Of a stretch of 64,000 nt of DNA, positions 39,876 to 47,870 are shown piece after piece. The position numbers and the translations under genes were made by a program. The first letter of the stretch is position 1, and each line of letters starts with the position of its first letter. The notes under the pieces were generated by a model. The model was not told where the DNA came from and did not search any database. It saw nothing but the letters and a program-made list of their open reading frames with translations. Where the stretch lies: contig NZ_JAAXMS010000002.1 in assembly GCF_012290005.1 (NCBI RefSeq), positions 124,001 to 188,000 of the forward strand, read 5' to 3'. This stretch comes from Crateriforma spongiae. Its GTDB lineage: Bacteria; Planctomycetota; Planctomycetia; Pirellulales; Pirellulaceae.

Positions 39876-41306
39876 CTATTTTGATTTGGGCGAATGACCG
39901 GGCATGCGATCATAGGCTTTCATTTCCGTTTGATGACCGGCATCGCCACAAGCGGTCATCCAGCGATCCAGTTCCGCTTTCAATCGATCTTTCACCGCCG
40001 TGTACTGCGGCATCTGTGCCAGGTTATCTTGTTCCAGCGGATCATTTCGAATGTCGTACAGTTCGACTTCGGGGCGACTCGTGTAGCGTTGAACCAATTC
40101 GGCGGCGTGTTCATTTCCATTTTCTGCAGCCTGAACCCAACTCCTGAATTCTTTCGATCGCGTGCACGCGTTTTGGAACTCCATCTCCGGGCTGAAGTTC
40201 CAGATGTATTTAAAACGTCCGGAACGAACCGATCGGATTCCGTAATATTCCGATCCATGGTGAATCCCCCGAGTGGTCATCTCGCCAAACACATAGTTTT
40301 TGTGTGTCTGCTTGCCTGCAAACACATCCAAAAGGCTTGCGCCGTCCAGATTTTTGTCAGGTATACCGCCAGCGACCTCAATCCAAGTCGGCAAGAAGTC
40401 CACATACTCGATCATGGCCGGATTCACCGCACCTGGTTCCACTTTGCCAGGCCAACGAACCACGCAAGCCGACTGAAGCCCGGTGTCGTAACAGGTCCAT
40501 TTAGCGAACGGGAAAGAATTTCCTTGCTCGCTGACGACCATGACCAGAGTGTTGTCGGCCAATCCCCGTTTATCCAACAGGTCCAACAACTTGCCGACTT
40601 GGCCGTCGAAGTATGTGATTTCGGCCAGATATCGCGAGAACGCCTCACGTGTTTCGGGCGTGTCGACAAAATAGGGCGGCAGTTCCAAATCTGACGGCGG
40701 ATATTGCGACGCATCCCCCTTGTCCCACGGACTGTGAGGTTCGTTCGAACAGGCAAGCAGACAGAACGGCTGACCAGCCTGCTTGCACTCGGCGAAAAAT
40801 TTGTCGATGCGTTTGAAATCGGGGGTCTTTCCTTGCTTCTTCTTCCCATCTGCATTCAGTTTTTCCCAAGTGAAGACACTCTTGGGATTGACGTGCGTTT
40901 TCCCGCTTTGCGCGACGCGATACCCCAAGTCGCCCAGGTACTGAACCACCGACTTTGTACCTGGATCGACCGTCGTATGATTTGGATATGCCCCGCTTTT
41001 GACCGGATAAAGACCGGTGTAAACGTTGTGACGTGTGGGTGAACACATGGGGGCCGCTTGAAAGCAGTGGGTCATCCGCATGCCCTGCGTCGCCAGAGCA
41101 TCGATGTTGGGCGTCAACGCTTGCCCGCCATAACAACCGATATCACGGAACGTACAGTCATCGGCAATCACGAAGACAATGTTGCTGCGTTGAATTTCGG
41201 CTGCGTCGGCCGATTCATCTCCGCTCGCAGTGCCGGTCCAGCAGACGCCGGATATCCAGAGAAACGCGATCGAGAACAGACACACAATGCTCGTTTGATT
41301 TGGCAT
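39876..41306 (-). CDS. sulfatase with atypical metal-site motif
   Basis: 476 residues with a signal peptide (SIVCLFSIAFLWISGVC). The formylglycine site is C88 in MCSPTRHNVYTG, which keeps the CxPxR core. The first metal motif is FVIADDCTFRDIGCYG. The second, normally SDHG or SDNG, reads SEQG at 259-262 (SEQGNSFPFAKW), so Asp and His/Asn are replaced by Glu and Gln. It heads the three-sulfatase run. Its nearest relative by motif is the sulfamidase-like middle gene. Confidence 0.88.
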   Translation of the reverse strand: MPNQTSIVCLFSIAFLWISGVCWTGTASGDESADAAEIQRSNIVFVIADDCTFRDIGCYGGQALTPNIDALATQGMRMTHCFQAAPMCSPTRHNVYTGLYPVKSGAYPNHTTVDPGTKSVVQYLGDLGYRVAQSGKTHVNPKSVFTWEKLNADGKKKQGKTPDFKRIDKFFAECKQAGQPFCLLACSNEPHSPWDKGDASQYPPSDLELPPYFVDTPETREAFSRYLAEITYFDGQVGKLLDLLDKRGLADNTLVMVVSEQGNSFPFAKWTCYDTGLQSACVVRWPGKVEPGAVNPAMIEYVDFLPTWIEVAGGIPDKNLDGASLLDVFAGKQTHKNYVFGEMTTRGIHHGSEYYGIRSVRSGRFKYIWNFSPEMEFQNACTRSKEFRSWVQAAENGNEHAAELVQRYTSRPEVELYDIRNDPLEQDNLAQMPQYTAVKDRLKAELDRWMTACGDAGHQTEMKAYDRMPGHSPKSK

Positions 41307-41689
41307 GTTTTTCTCAGTTGTCGAGATTGGAGCCGGTTCCCTCTAAGAATGGAAATGCCATTCCCGGCGGAAACTCGGATCGAAGGGGCGGGGCAGGGTA
41401 GGGGGCCCATCTTTCGGGCCAGGACGGTCCTGGGTTTTCAGTCCTGGGGTTTCTGCGTCAGACCATCTTCAGGAACACCTTAACTGAAATACGATCACCG
41501 ATCGAAATGTCGACGGCAAATCAGCATCAACTTTGGTTGGCTGAAGCTGGCCAGACGCCCAGCCCTGATTTTCCCGGTCCCCAGGAATCGTTCGGAACAG
41601 CAAATCCGTGACGCCCACAACGGAATCTAGAGTGATAGCCGGCGCGTGTCGCACCAAGCCATTTGAACCCGAATGCCCGCTAGCACCGT
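41307..41689. other. intergenic stretch upstream of the sulfatases
   Basis: This 383-bp gap holds overlapping GGGCAGGG (41391-41398) and GGGTAGGG (41396-41403) octamers and a short CCAGG/CCTGG hairpin at 41419-41433. No gene-like frame or clear promoter was seen. Confidence 0.45.
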
Positions 41690-42640
41690 TTATCGAGCGA
41701 CGATCGGACGCAGCGTCCCCGCCGGCACCGAATCACCACTGTTGGGTGTGATCATCGCTTGAATGGTTGTGACGGGAGTCTGAAGATCCAACTGATGCAC
41801 CTGGCCGTTTGCCGTGGCGACCAGAATGGAACCTGAATGCATGCCGCGTATTTCATCCGACATGCCACCGTATCCTTGGTTCCATTGTCGACGAAAATCC
41901 AAGTCGGTGGGCTGCATCCAGCTTCTGGTAAAAGCATCGGGCTGCACCTCGACCACCAACAATGTGGATGCACGACCATCGGAAATTTCTTTCGGCGATT
42001 TCGACTGACCGGGCGCAAAGATCGTTCGTGGTCCGAGCAGCACCTGATAAGGCGTTGTTCCCGACAACCCTTCATTCCTTGGATGGCTGTAAACGTCCGG
42101 CACCAAGTTTGTCCACTGTTGGTTTGCCGCGTTGTCCCAAGGCAGATCGAGCTGTATGGATTCGTATCGCTCTTTTTCACCCAGATAAGGCAAGATCAAG
42201 ACTCTCCATGAATGCAGCGGAGTCCCCGACGGACCGACCGTGTAGGCCGGCGGATAGCGCCCATAGTCATCGGCGTAAGCATTCAACGCCTTCGCAATTT
42301 GCTTTAAGTTCGAAGTCGATACCGCGCGGCTTTGAGCCGTTTGGATTGTCGAAACGGCTCCACCACCAAACCTCACCACTGCGACTAGCATGGCGACCAA
42401 GCAGCCCAGAAAGACCAGCCCGGCGGTAAAGATGGCAAGCGGCTTGCGGGCAAGGGTGCTCCGCCACTGAAACGTGTCGTTGGCGTTTGCACTTGATCGA
42501 AGTGCCGATGCGTCAGGACCATCAAAGTCGGGAATCGTGATCGGTCGGCCACATGTCACGCAGGCCCCCTGCGCACCGCTGAATTTCCGATCAACTTCGG
42601 TTCGCGTTCCACAGTGCGGACAGGTGAAAAGAAATTCCAT
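41690..42640 (-). CDS. DUF1559 domain protein with N-terminal zinc ribbon
   Basis: 316 residues. Residues 1-35 form a zinc ribbon with CPHC (C7, C10) and CVTC (C27, C30). A membrane helix lies near 70-92. The rest is the DUF1559 domain, with SNLKQIAKALNAYADDYGRYPPAY and LHSWRVLILPYLGEKERYE, a family hugely expanded in planctomycetes and related to pilin-like (N-terminally methylated) proteins. The usual pilin cleavage site is replaced here by the zinc ribbon. Function is unknown. Confidence 0.9.
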   Translation of the reverse strand: MEFLFTCPHCGTRTEVDRKFSGAQGACVTCGRPITIPDFDGPDASALRSSANANDTFQWRSTLARKPLAIFTAGLVFLGCLVAMLVAVVRFGGGAVSTIQTAQSRAVSTSNLKQIAKALNAYADDYGRYPPAYTVGPSGTPLHSWRVLILPYLGEKERYESIQLDLPWDNAANQQWTNLVPDVYSHPRNEGLSGTTPYQVLLGPRTIFAPGQSKSPKEISDGRASTLLVVEVQPDAFTRSWMQPTDLDFRRQWNQGYGGMSDEIRGMHSGSILVATANGQVHQLDLQTPVTTIQAMITPNSGDSVPAGTLRPIVAR

Positions 42641-42911
42641 GGACGATTCAGATCAAAGAATCAGGCGGCTTGCGGTCAGTTCGTATCGACGGTCCATTGT
42701 AAAACAGGCGGGGCATCCGGATCAGATCCATGGCCCAAACGGCCGTCGATTCAGCCCTTCGATCCATCGATCACCTTCTGGCTCCGACCGGAGTCCCCGG
42801 TGTCATTTTCCCCAAGGTCATCGACGACGCTTGGACGGGTTTGTCCGCCACAACGGTCGCTGCGAACTCAACGAACGTGATCGCCCTTTTTGCTCATTGG
42901 GAAACGGAAAC

Positions 42912-43352
42912 ATGCGTTTGGTTATCCAGCGAGTCACCGAAGCGACGGTGTCTGTGGACGGAAAGATTGTGGGGCGCTGCGGCCCCGGCCTGATGATACT
43001 TGTCGGGGTGGGGCAGGGGGACCAAGCGGAACACGCCGAGTGGCTAGCCAAGAAGTGCGCCGAATTGCGCATCTTTGATGATAGCGACGGCAAGATGAAC
43101 CAATCGATTCTGGATATCGGCGGGTCGGCTTTGGCGATCAGCCAGTTCACTTTGCTGGGGGACTGTCGAAAGGGTCGTCGCCCAGGATTTACCGACGCGG
43201 CCGACCCCGCCATCGCGAACGAACTGTACCAGCATTTTGTGCACAGCTTGGTCGGGCAGGGCGTTCCGACTGAGACCGGCATCTTCGCGGCCGACATGAA
43301 AGTGGCGCTGACCAATGACGGGCCGGTCACTTTCATTTTGGAGCGAGATTGA
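42912..43352 (+). CDS. dtd: D-aminoacyl-tRNA deacylase
   Basis: 146 residues from the ATG at 42912; the frame is open further upstream but that part is not Dtd-like. The enzyme removes D-amino acids and mischarged glycine from tRNA. MRLVIQRVTEATVSVDG is the family start, SQFTLLGDCRKGRRP the central motif and NDGPVTF holds the Gly-cisPro motif. It converges on the YdjM-like gene with a 20-bp gap. Confidence 0.96.
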   Translation: MRLVIQRVTEATVSVDGKIVGRCGPGLMILVGVGQGDQAEHAEWLAKKCAELRIFDDSDGKMNQSILDIGGSALAISQFTLLGDCRKGRRPGFTDAADPAIANELYQHFVHSLVGQGVPTETGIFAADMKVALTNDGPVTFILERD

Positions 43353-43372
43353 TTCCCCGAATCTCGTCAGGA

Positions 43373-44119
43373 TCATCGCCACGGCAATCGATCGGCCCAT
43401 TGCCGAAACTCTTGCTGTGGGTCGGCAATGTAGGTTTCATAGGCCGCCCCGGTTTCTTGCATGCGGTTGCGTTGACGCAGACGATCCAAAATCCCGTAGT
43501 CGCCCCATGCCAGATAGGCCAACAAGAATAGCTTGGCGTACACCGACACGTTGGCGAGCCAGTTGTTGCCGAAGAATTTGAGCGCAGTTCCAAACGACTT
43601 TTTCAGTCGGAAGTGCCCGAGTCGGAAATCGATGCTCCAGATTTCGTCCAGGATTAGGTGCACCATGAAGCCCACGAAAACGGCCAACGATTTGTAGACA
43701 CGGATTCCTTCGCTGGCGCAGGGCATTGCTAGATACGCCGAAAGTCCCGCGACCAAAGCCGCCGGAATGCTATGCCACATTCCGCGGTGGACCGTGTAGC
43801 GTTTGAAGACCTCCACCAGGATGAATCGGATCGTCACGTAGACCAGCATCGCCCCCAACGCCATCGCTTCGTTGGATAGCCCCATGTCGCGAAAGCGTTC
43901 GATCATCAGGACAGGCACAATCGCCGCGGCGAACATACTTGTTTCACGCAAAGGGATTCCCGAATCACTGTCCAGATCGGGCAGCATCCCACTGACGCTG
44001 CACAACCCGCCTGCGATGATCGCGGATTCCAGCGACATCCCCTGGGACGCCATTCCCCAATACCCATAGCCGACGCCGACCAGCGTGCTTCCGGTGATGT
44101 GGGTTTTGAAATCGGCCAC
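43373..44119 (-). CDS. YdjM-like metal-dependent membrane hydrolase
   Basis: 248 residues with several hydrophobic helices. The conserved polar motifs are HITGSTLVG at the N-terminus, GMLPDLDSDSG, HRGMWHSIPAAL and HLILDEIW, matching the YdjM/DUF457 family of membrane proteins classed as metal-dependent hydrolases. The substrate is unknown; E. coli YdjM is in the LexA regulon. No neighbour suggests a pathway. Confidence 0.85.
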   Translation of the reverse strand: MADFKTHITGSTLVGVGYGYWGMASQGMSLESAIIAGGLCSVSGMLPDLDSDSGIPLRETSMFAAAIVPVLMIERFRDMGLSNEAMALGAMLVYVTIRFILVEVFKRYTVHRGMWHSIPAALVAGLSAYLAMPCASEGIRVYKSLAVFVGFMVHLILDEIWSIDFRLGHFRLKKSFGTALKFFGNNWLANVSVYAKLFLLAYLAWGDYGILDRLRQRNRMQETGAAYETYIADPQQEFRQWADRLPWR

Positions 44120-44465
44120 GACGCGTCGGTTTTCAATGCAGGGGTGAAGGTTCGAATCGACGGAGCAGGGCGGTCCGCGGGGTGTCGCACCGGGGCATCA
44201 TTGCGTCGCCCTTGCCGCGGGCAACACGCCGGTCAGTTTGGCGATCGCTGGATCCCCGTCACCAACAACAGCCATGCGGAGTTCCCCGCGTCTTACATAG
44301 CCAGTATTCACCGCCGAATGCCACTGCGATTGGTCTTCAGATGCCGCCGGTCGATCGCGTATAAGAAAGTCGCTTGCAGAGGCCAACGTCGCGGCGTCAT
44401 GGAACAACGAAGTCGTGTTTCATTTTTTGCTAGCAAAACGCCCTGCTCCCAAACTCGTTCGCGGA
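44120..44465. other. intergenic stretch between divergent genes
   Basis: This 346-bp gap lies between the YdjM-like and CvpA-family genes. A 69-codon frame on the - strand (44198-44407) starts with ATG but resembles nothing known; I do not call it a gene. Nothing else was seen. Confidence 0.4.
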
Positions 44466-45500
44466 ATGGACAATTACGACATCCTGATGCTGGTCGTCTT
44501 GGTCGGAGCCACGTTGTTCGGCGCGATCAAAGGCTTTGCGTGGCAACTGGCTTCGATCGCATCGATCGTCGTCAGCTACATCGTCGCGTACCAGTTTCGC
44601 GAACCTTTCAGCGAATCCATCAAAGCCGATCCGCCGTGGAATCGCTTCCTTGCGATGCTGATTTTGTACGTGGGTACGTCGCTGGTCATCTGGATGATGT
44701 TCCGGATGATCAGCCGGACGATCGACCGCATGCGATTGAAAGAATTTGACCGGCAAATTGGTGCGATGTTTGGCCTGTTGAAGGGCGCGTTGTATTGCAC
44801 CCTGATCACGCTATTCGCCGTCACTCTGTTGGGTCCGGGCCTGCGCGAGTCTATTGTCGCAAGTCGCAGCGGTCGCTACATCGCTCGCGTCCTGGACAAG
44901 AGTCAAGCAATCATCCCACCGGAATTGCACGAAATCGTTCAGCCGGTTTTGGACAAATTCGACCAGCAGTTCCAACAGGCACAACCCGGTCCATCCCAAC
45001 CATGGTCGGCACCGTGGTCGGGTAACTCGGCGGAAAACGATCCCGCGGCGCAAAACTGGAATTCCGGATTCGCATCGGGTTCAGGATCTGCGCCCGGCGG
45101 CGTGCCGGCGATTCCCGCATCGGCATCATCATGGTCCGGTGGCCGATCCAATTCGACGCCGATCAACCAATTCATCCAGCAAGGCCTGGATCAGGCGCGC
45201 CAGCAAGTCGATGCCTGGGGACGCCAAATCGACCAATCACAAGACGCCTATCGGCGAGCCGAAAACGCGTATCAAGACGTCCGCCAATCGGCATCGCAGA
45301 CGTATCAAAACGCACAACGCGGGTACCAAAATTCCCAGCCATCTTCGACGTACAACCAAGGCCAAACCGGCAACGGATCGGCCTACGGAACGAACGGTTC
45401 AGCGTATGGCGGATCGAATTTCGGCGGCACATCGGCGCCGCAAAACGGCGGATGGAATTACGGCGGATCGAACAACAGCGTGCCACCATGGCAACGTTAG
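44466..45500 (+). CDS. CvpA-family membrane protein with low-complexity tail
   Basis: About 344 residues from the ATG at 44466; an in-frame GTG lies 51 bases upstream. Residues 1-160 form the CvpA-type domain of four membrane helices (YDILMLVVLVGATLFGAIKGF, SYIVAYQFREPF, LGLLKGALYCTL-like segment near 100-125). In E. coli CvpA is tied to colicin V production and envelope stress. The C-terminal 180 residues are Gln/Ser/Gly/Asn/Tyr-rich with repeats of the type QNAQRGYQNSQ and GSAYGGSNFGG, unlike the short tails of most CvpA proteins. The dif candidate lies 83 bp after the stop. Confidence 0.86.
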   Translation: MDNYDILMLVVLVGATLFGAIKGFAWQLASIASIVVSYIVAYQFREPFSESIKADPPWNRFLAMLILYVGTSLVIWMMFRMISRTIDRMRLKEFDRQIGAMFGLLKGALYCTLITLFAVTLLGPGLRESIVASRSGRYIARVLDKSQAIIPPELHEIVQPVLDKFDQQFQQAQPGPSQPWSAPWSGNSAENDPAAQNWNSGFASGSGSAPGGVPAIPASASSWSGGRSNSTPINQFIQQGLDQARQQVDAWGRQIDQSQDAYRRAENAYQDVRQSASQTYQNAQRGYQNSQPSSTYNQGQTGNGSAYGTNGSAYGGSNFGGTSAPQNGGWNYGGSNNSVPPWQR

Positions 45501-45583
45501 CGGGGCATCCATCGCCGTGGGTCCACTGTGACGAACCCGCGGAACAGCGAATCACCTGAAACACGGGGAAAACCGCACCTCGA

Positions 45584-45611
45584 ATACAACATAAGGGGCA
45601 TTATCGGACGT
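45584..45611 (-). other. dif: candidate dif site (XerCD chromosome-dimer resolution)
   Basis: Read on the - strand this 28-bp site has an 11-6-11 layout: XerC-side arm ACGTCCGATAA, spacer TGCCCC and XerD-side arm TTATGTTGTAT. The XerD arm equals E. coli dif (TTATGTTAAAT) at 9 of 11 positions; the XerC arm equals B. subtilis dif (ACTTCCTAGAA) at 8 of 11. It sits in the 225-bp gap between cvpA-like and accA genes, exactly where GGGCAGGG octamers change strand. The spacer is unusually GC-rich. Recombination activity is inferred. Confidence 0.7.
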
Positions 45612-45725
45612 TGCGGAGCGGTTGAAATTCGCCCTGTTTTGCGGCCGCATCAGCGTCAACGTCTTGGAACAATCGCCCATCGATCGGCCGATCATGCATG
45701 CCCATGAAGTCGACGACGCAGACCA

Positions 45726-46697
45726 TCAAGCGGTCGCCGCGATCTCATCAAAGATGCCCATCGCGCGGAACTTCTCGTACCGCTGTTCGATCAACTGATC
45801 GACCGGAACGGATTCCAATTCCGAAAGCTTGCGAGACAGATAAGTCTTCAGCCGCGACGCCATCTGGTGATGGTCACGATGGGCACCGCCAAGCGGTTCT
45901 TCGATGACGTCATCGACGACGCCCAGGCGAACCAAATCGCTGCTGGTGAACCGCAGTGCGTTGGCGGCTTTGGGCGCGTGTTCGTGACTCTTCCACAAAA
46001 TGCCCGCACAACCCTCGGGGCTGATCACACTGTAGTAAGCATGCTGCAAAACGGCGACACGGTCGCCGACGCCGATCCCCAGGGCGCCGCCGCTGCCGCC
46101 TTCGCCGATGACGATACAGATGACCGGCGTTTTCAACCGACTCATCATGAACATACTTTCGGCAATCACTTGAGCTTGCCCACGCTCCTCGGCACCGACG
46201 CCGGGATAGGCGCCGGGCGTGTCGATAAAGCAGATCAGCGGCAAGCGGTACTTTTCGGCCAGCCGCATTTTGACCATCGCTTTTCGATAGCCTTCGGGGT
46301 GGGCGCATCCGAAATGGCAGGCGGCGCGTTCTTTGTACGTGCGGCCTTTTTGGTGTCCCAAGACCATGACCTTGAATCGGTCCAGCTTCGCGAATCCGCT
46401 GAGCATCGCACGATCATCACCGAAGTGTTTGTCGCCGTGCAATTCGACGAACTCGTCGAACGCCAGGGTCAAATAGTCGCGTGTGTAGGGGCGGTTCTTG
46501 TGCCGTGCAATCTGGACGGTCTGCCATGCATCCAGCGAACCGTAGACATCCTTCAAGCGATGGACCAATTCCAATCGCAATTGACGCAACTGGTCATCAT
46601 CGGCACCGGTACGATCGGTGGCGCGTTCGATCGAAGCAATCCGTTCTTCCAGATCGTTGATCTCTTGTTCAAATTCCAAACCGGGGCCGGCGCTCAT
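45726..46697 (-). CDS. accA: acetyl-CoA carboxylase carboxyltransferase subunit alpha
   Basis: 323 residues, normal for AccA, which with AccD transfers carboxyl from carboxybiotin to acetyl-CoA to make malonyl-CoA. The start LEFEQEINDLEERI is a family helix; GHQKGRTYKERAACHFGC, IDTPGAYPGVGAEERGQA and GEGGSGGALGIGVGD are the conserved blocks. Its ATG overlaps the stop of the upstream protein kinase gene by 4 bp (ATGA), so they are cotranslated. accD is not in the window. Confidence 0.97.
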   Translation of the reverse strand: MSAGPGLEFEQEINDLEERIASIERATDRTGADDDQLRQLRLELVHRLKDVYGSLDAWQTVQIARHKNRPYTRDYLTLAFDEFVELHGDKHFGDDRAMLSGFAKLDRFKVMVLGHQKGRTYKERAACHFGCAHPEGYRKAMVKMRLAEKYRLPLICFIDTPGAYPGVGAEERGQAQVIAESMFMMSRLKTPVICIVIGEGGSGGALGIGVGDRVAVLQHAYYSVISPEGCAGILWKSHEHAPKAANALRFTSSDLVRLGVVDDVIEEPLGGAHRDHHQMASRLKTYLSRKLSELESVPVDQLIEQRYEKFRAMGIFDEIAATA

Positions 46698-47638
46698 TCT
46701 TCATCACCTTCGTTCTTTGGCTTGCCTTTGATCAACAAGTCTTCGCTGCCGCGGATTCCCGGCATGTCGTCAAAGACGCTGATTTCAGGTGGCTTGGGAC
46801 GTTTCTTGAAGATCTGCAGTGATCGAAAGATCTTCAAGAACTCCCACATGGATTCGGGTCGTTGATCGGGTTTCTTGGCCATCATCTTCTTGACCAACTC
46901 CGCGAACTCTTTGGTCACGTTGTTGTTCTGTGCGACGGCACTCGGGATGGACGCGTTGAGGTGCTTGCTGAGCAAATCGTTCGGCGTCTGGCCGGTGAAC
47001 GGCGGCTTTCCCGTCGCCGCTTCGTACAACACACAGCCGAAGGAATAGACGTCGCTGCGTTCGTCACAGATCTTGCCGCGGATCTGTTCCGGCGACATGT
47101 AGCTGCGAGTGCCCTGCACTGTCCCGCCGCTGCGGTGAAACAACTTGCCGATGCCGGACTTCTTTTGCTCGGCGATCGTGAAGTCGATCAGCTTGGTGAC
47201 GCCTTCGCGACTGACCAGATAATTGTCCGGCTTGATATCGCGATGGATCCAATTCTTGGTGTGCATGTAATACAGGCCTTCGGCGGCCTGCATGATGATC
47301 TTGTCCAGCATGAACGCCAGAGATTCGGGTCCGCGTCGCAGAGCCTGCTTCATGTTCAATTCGCTGAACAATTCCATGACCAAAAACGGCACCCCGTTTT
47401 CGACTCGGTGTTCGTACATCTTGACGATGCGATCGCTGCTGAGATCTTTGGCGACGGTGAACTCGTGCTTTAGCGCAGCTATTTCGCCTTTGTTCTCACG
47501 CATGCTGCGTTTCAAAATTTTCAACGCATACCGCTTGTGGTCATGCTCCTCGATGGCTTCCCAAACTTCGCTGGTACTGCCCGCCCGGATCAGTCGTGCT
47601 AGGCGATAGGGGCCCAGGAAGTCGCGAGTTTTTGACAT
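46694..47638 (-). CDS. Ser/Thr protein kinase, atypical
   Basis: 314 residues, a kinase domain almost alone with no sensor or membrane helix, so cytosolic. ATP-binding Lys is K40 (RYALKILK), the catalytic loop is HRDIKPDN with D134, and the activation segment runs from 152 to TRSYMSPEQ. Two features are unusual: DFG is DFT (152-154), and the glycine-rich loop is poor (IRAGSTSEVW with one Gly of three). Catalytic Lys and Asp are kept, so activity is likely. It overlaps accA by 4 bp and may act on AccA or fatty-acid synthesis; this is inferred from position only. Confidence 0.88.
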   Translation of the reverse strand: MSKTRDFLGPYRLARLIRAGSTSEVWEAIEEHDHKRYALKILKRSMRENKGEIAALKHEFTVAKDLSSDRIVKMYEHRVENGVPFLVMELFSELNMKQALRRGPESLAFMLDKIIMQAAEGLYYMHTKNWIHRDIKPDNYLVSREGVTKLIDFTIAEQKKSGIGKLFHRSGGTVQGTRSYMSPEQIRGKICDERSDVYSFGCVLYEAATGKPPFTGQTPNDLLSKHLNASIPSAVAQNNNVTKEFAELVKKMMAKKPDQRPESMWEFLKIFRSLQIFKKRPKPPEISVFDDMPGIRGSEDLLIKGKPKNEGDEE

Positions 47639-47870
47639 TCGTAATCTTTGCGGCCGATGAGGGTTAGATAAGTCGTGCGGGCTCTCATCATAGTAGACGA
47701 CCGGCAGATTGGTGTAGACCGAAAGGTGGCCTCAATCGTCACGAACCGCACCCGGGTCGACTGCAGCAGAAGCCCTGACCGTCTGGGAAACCTTGCCGGT
47801 GGCGGGGACACTGGGGATCGGGCGATGCTGGCCCCCAAACGCCTGGTCGATTCCGCACCGCCCTGCCCTT

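Larger units (their letters stand above)
2514..43261 (+). repeat. KOPS-like GGGCAGGG octamers, left arm, all on the + strand
   Basis: Ten copies were found: 2514-2521, 5393-5400, 13163-13170, 16014-16021, 23853-23860, 35932-35939, 38008-38015, 41391-41398, 43011-43018 and 43254-43261. Two GGGNAGGG variants on the same strand are at 5403-5410 and 41396-41403; one variant on the other strand is at 5480-5487. No GGGCAGGG on the - strand was seen in this span. The octamer fits E. coli FtsK-orienting sequences, which point toward dif. Confidence 0.7.

Noticed and set aside
41419-41433. CCAGG/CCTGG hairpin upstream of the sulfatases
   Set aside because: Short stem, no T-tract in a useful direction and no gene for it to terminate.
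44140-44160. GGTTCGAATC resembling a tRNA T-loop
   Set aside because: No matching acceptor stem, anticodon arm or D-arm around it; no tRNA gene is present in the window.
44198-44407. 69-codon - strand frame in the gap before the CvpA-family gene
   Set aside because: Starts with ATG but has no ribosome site, signal or family resemblance.
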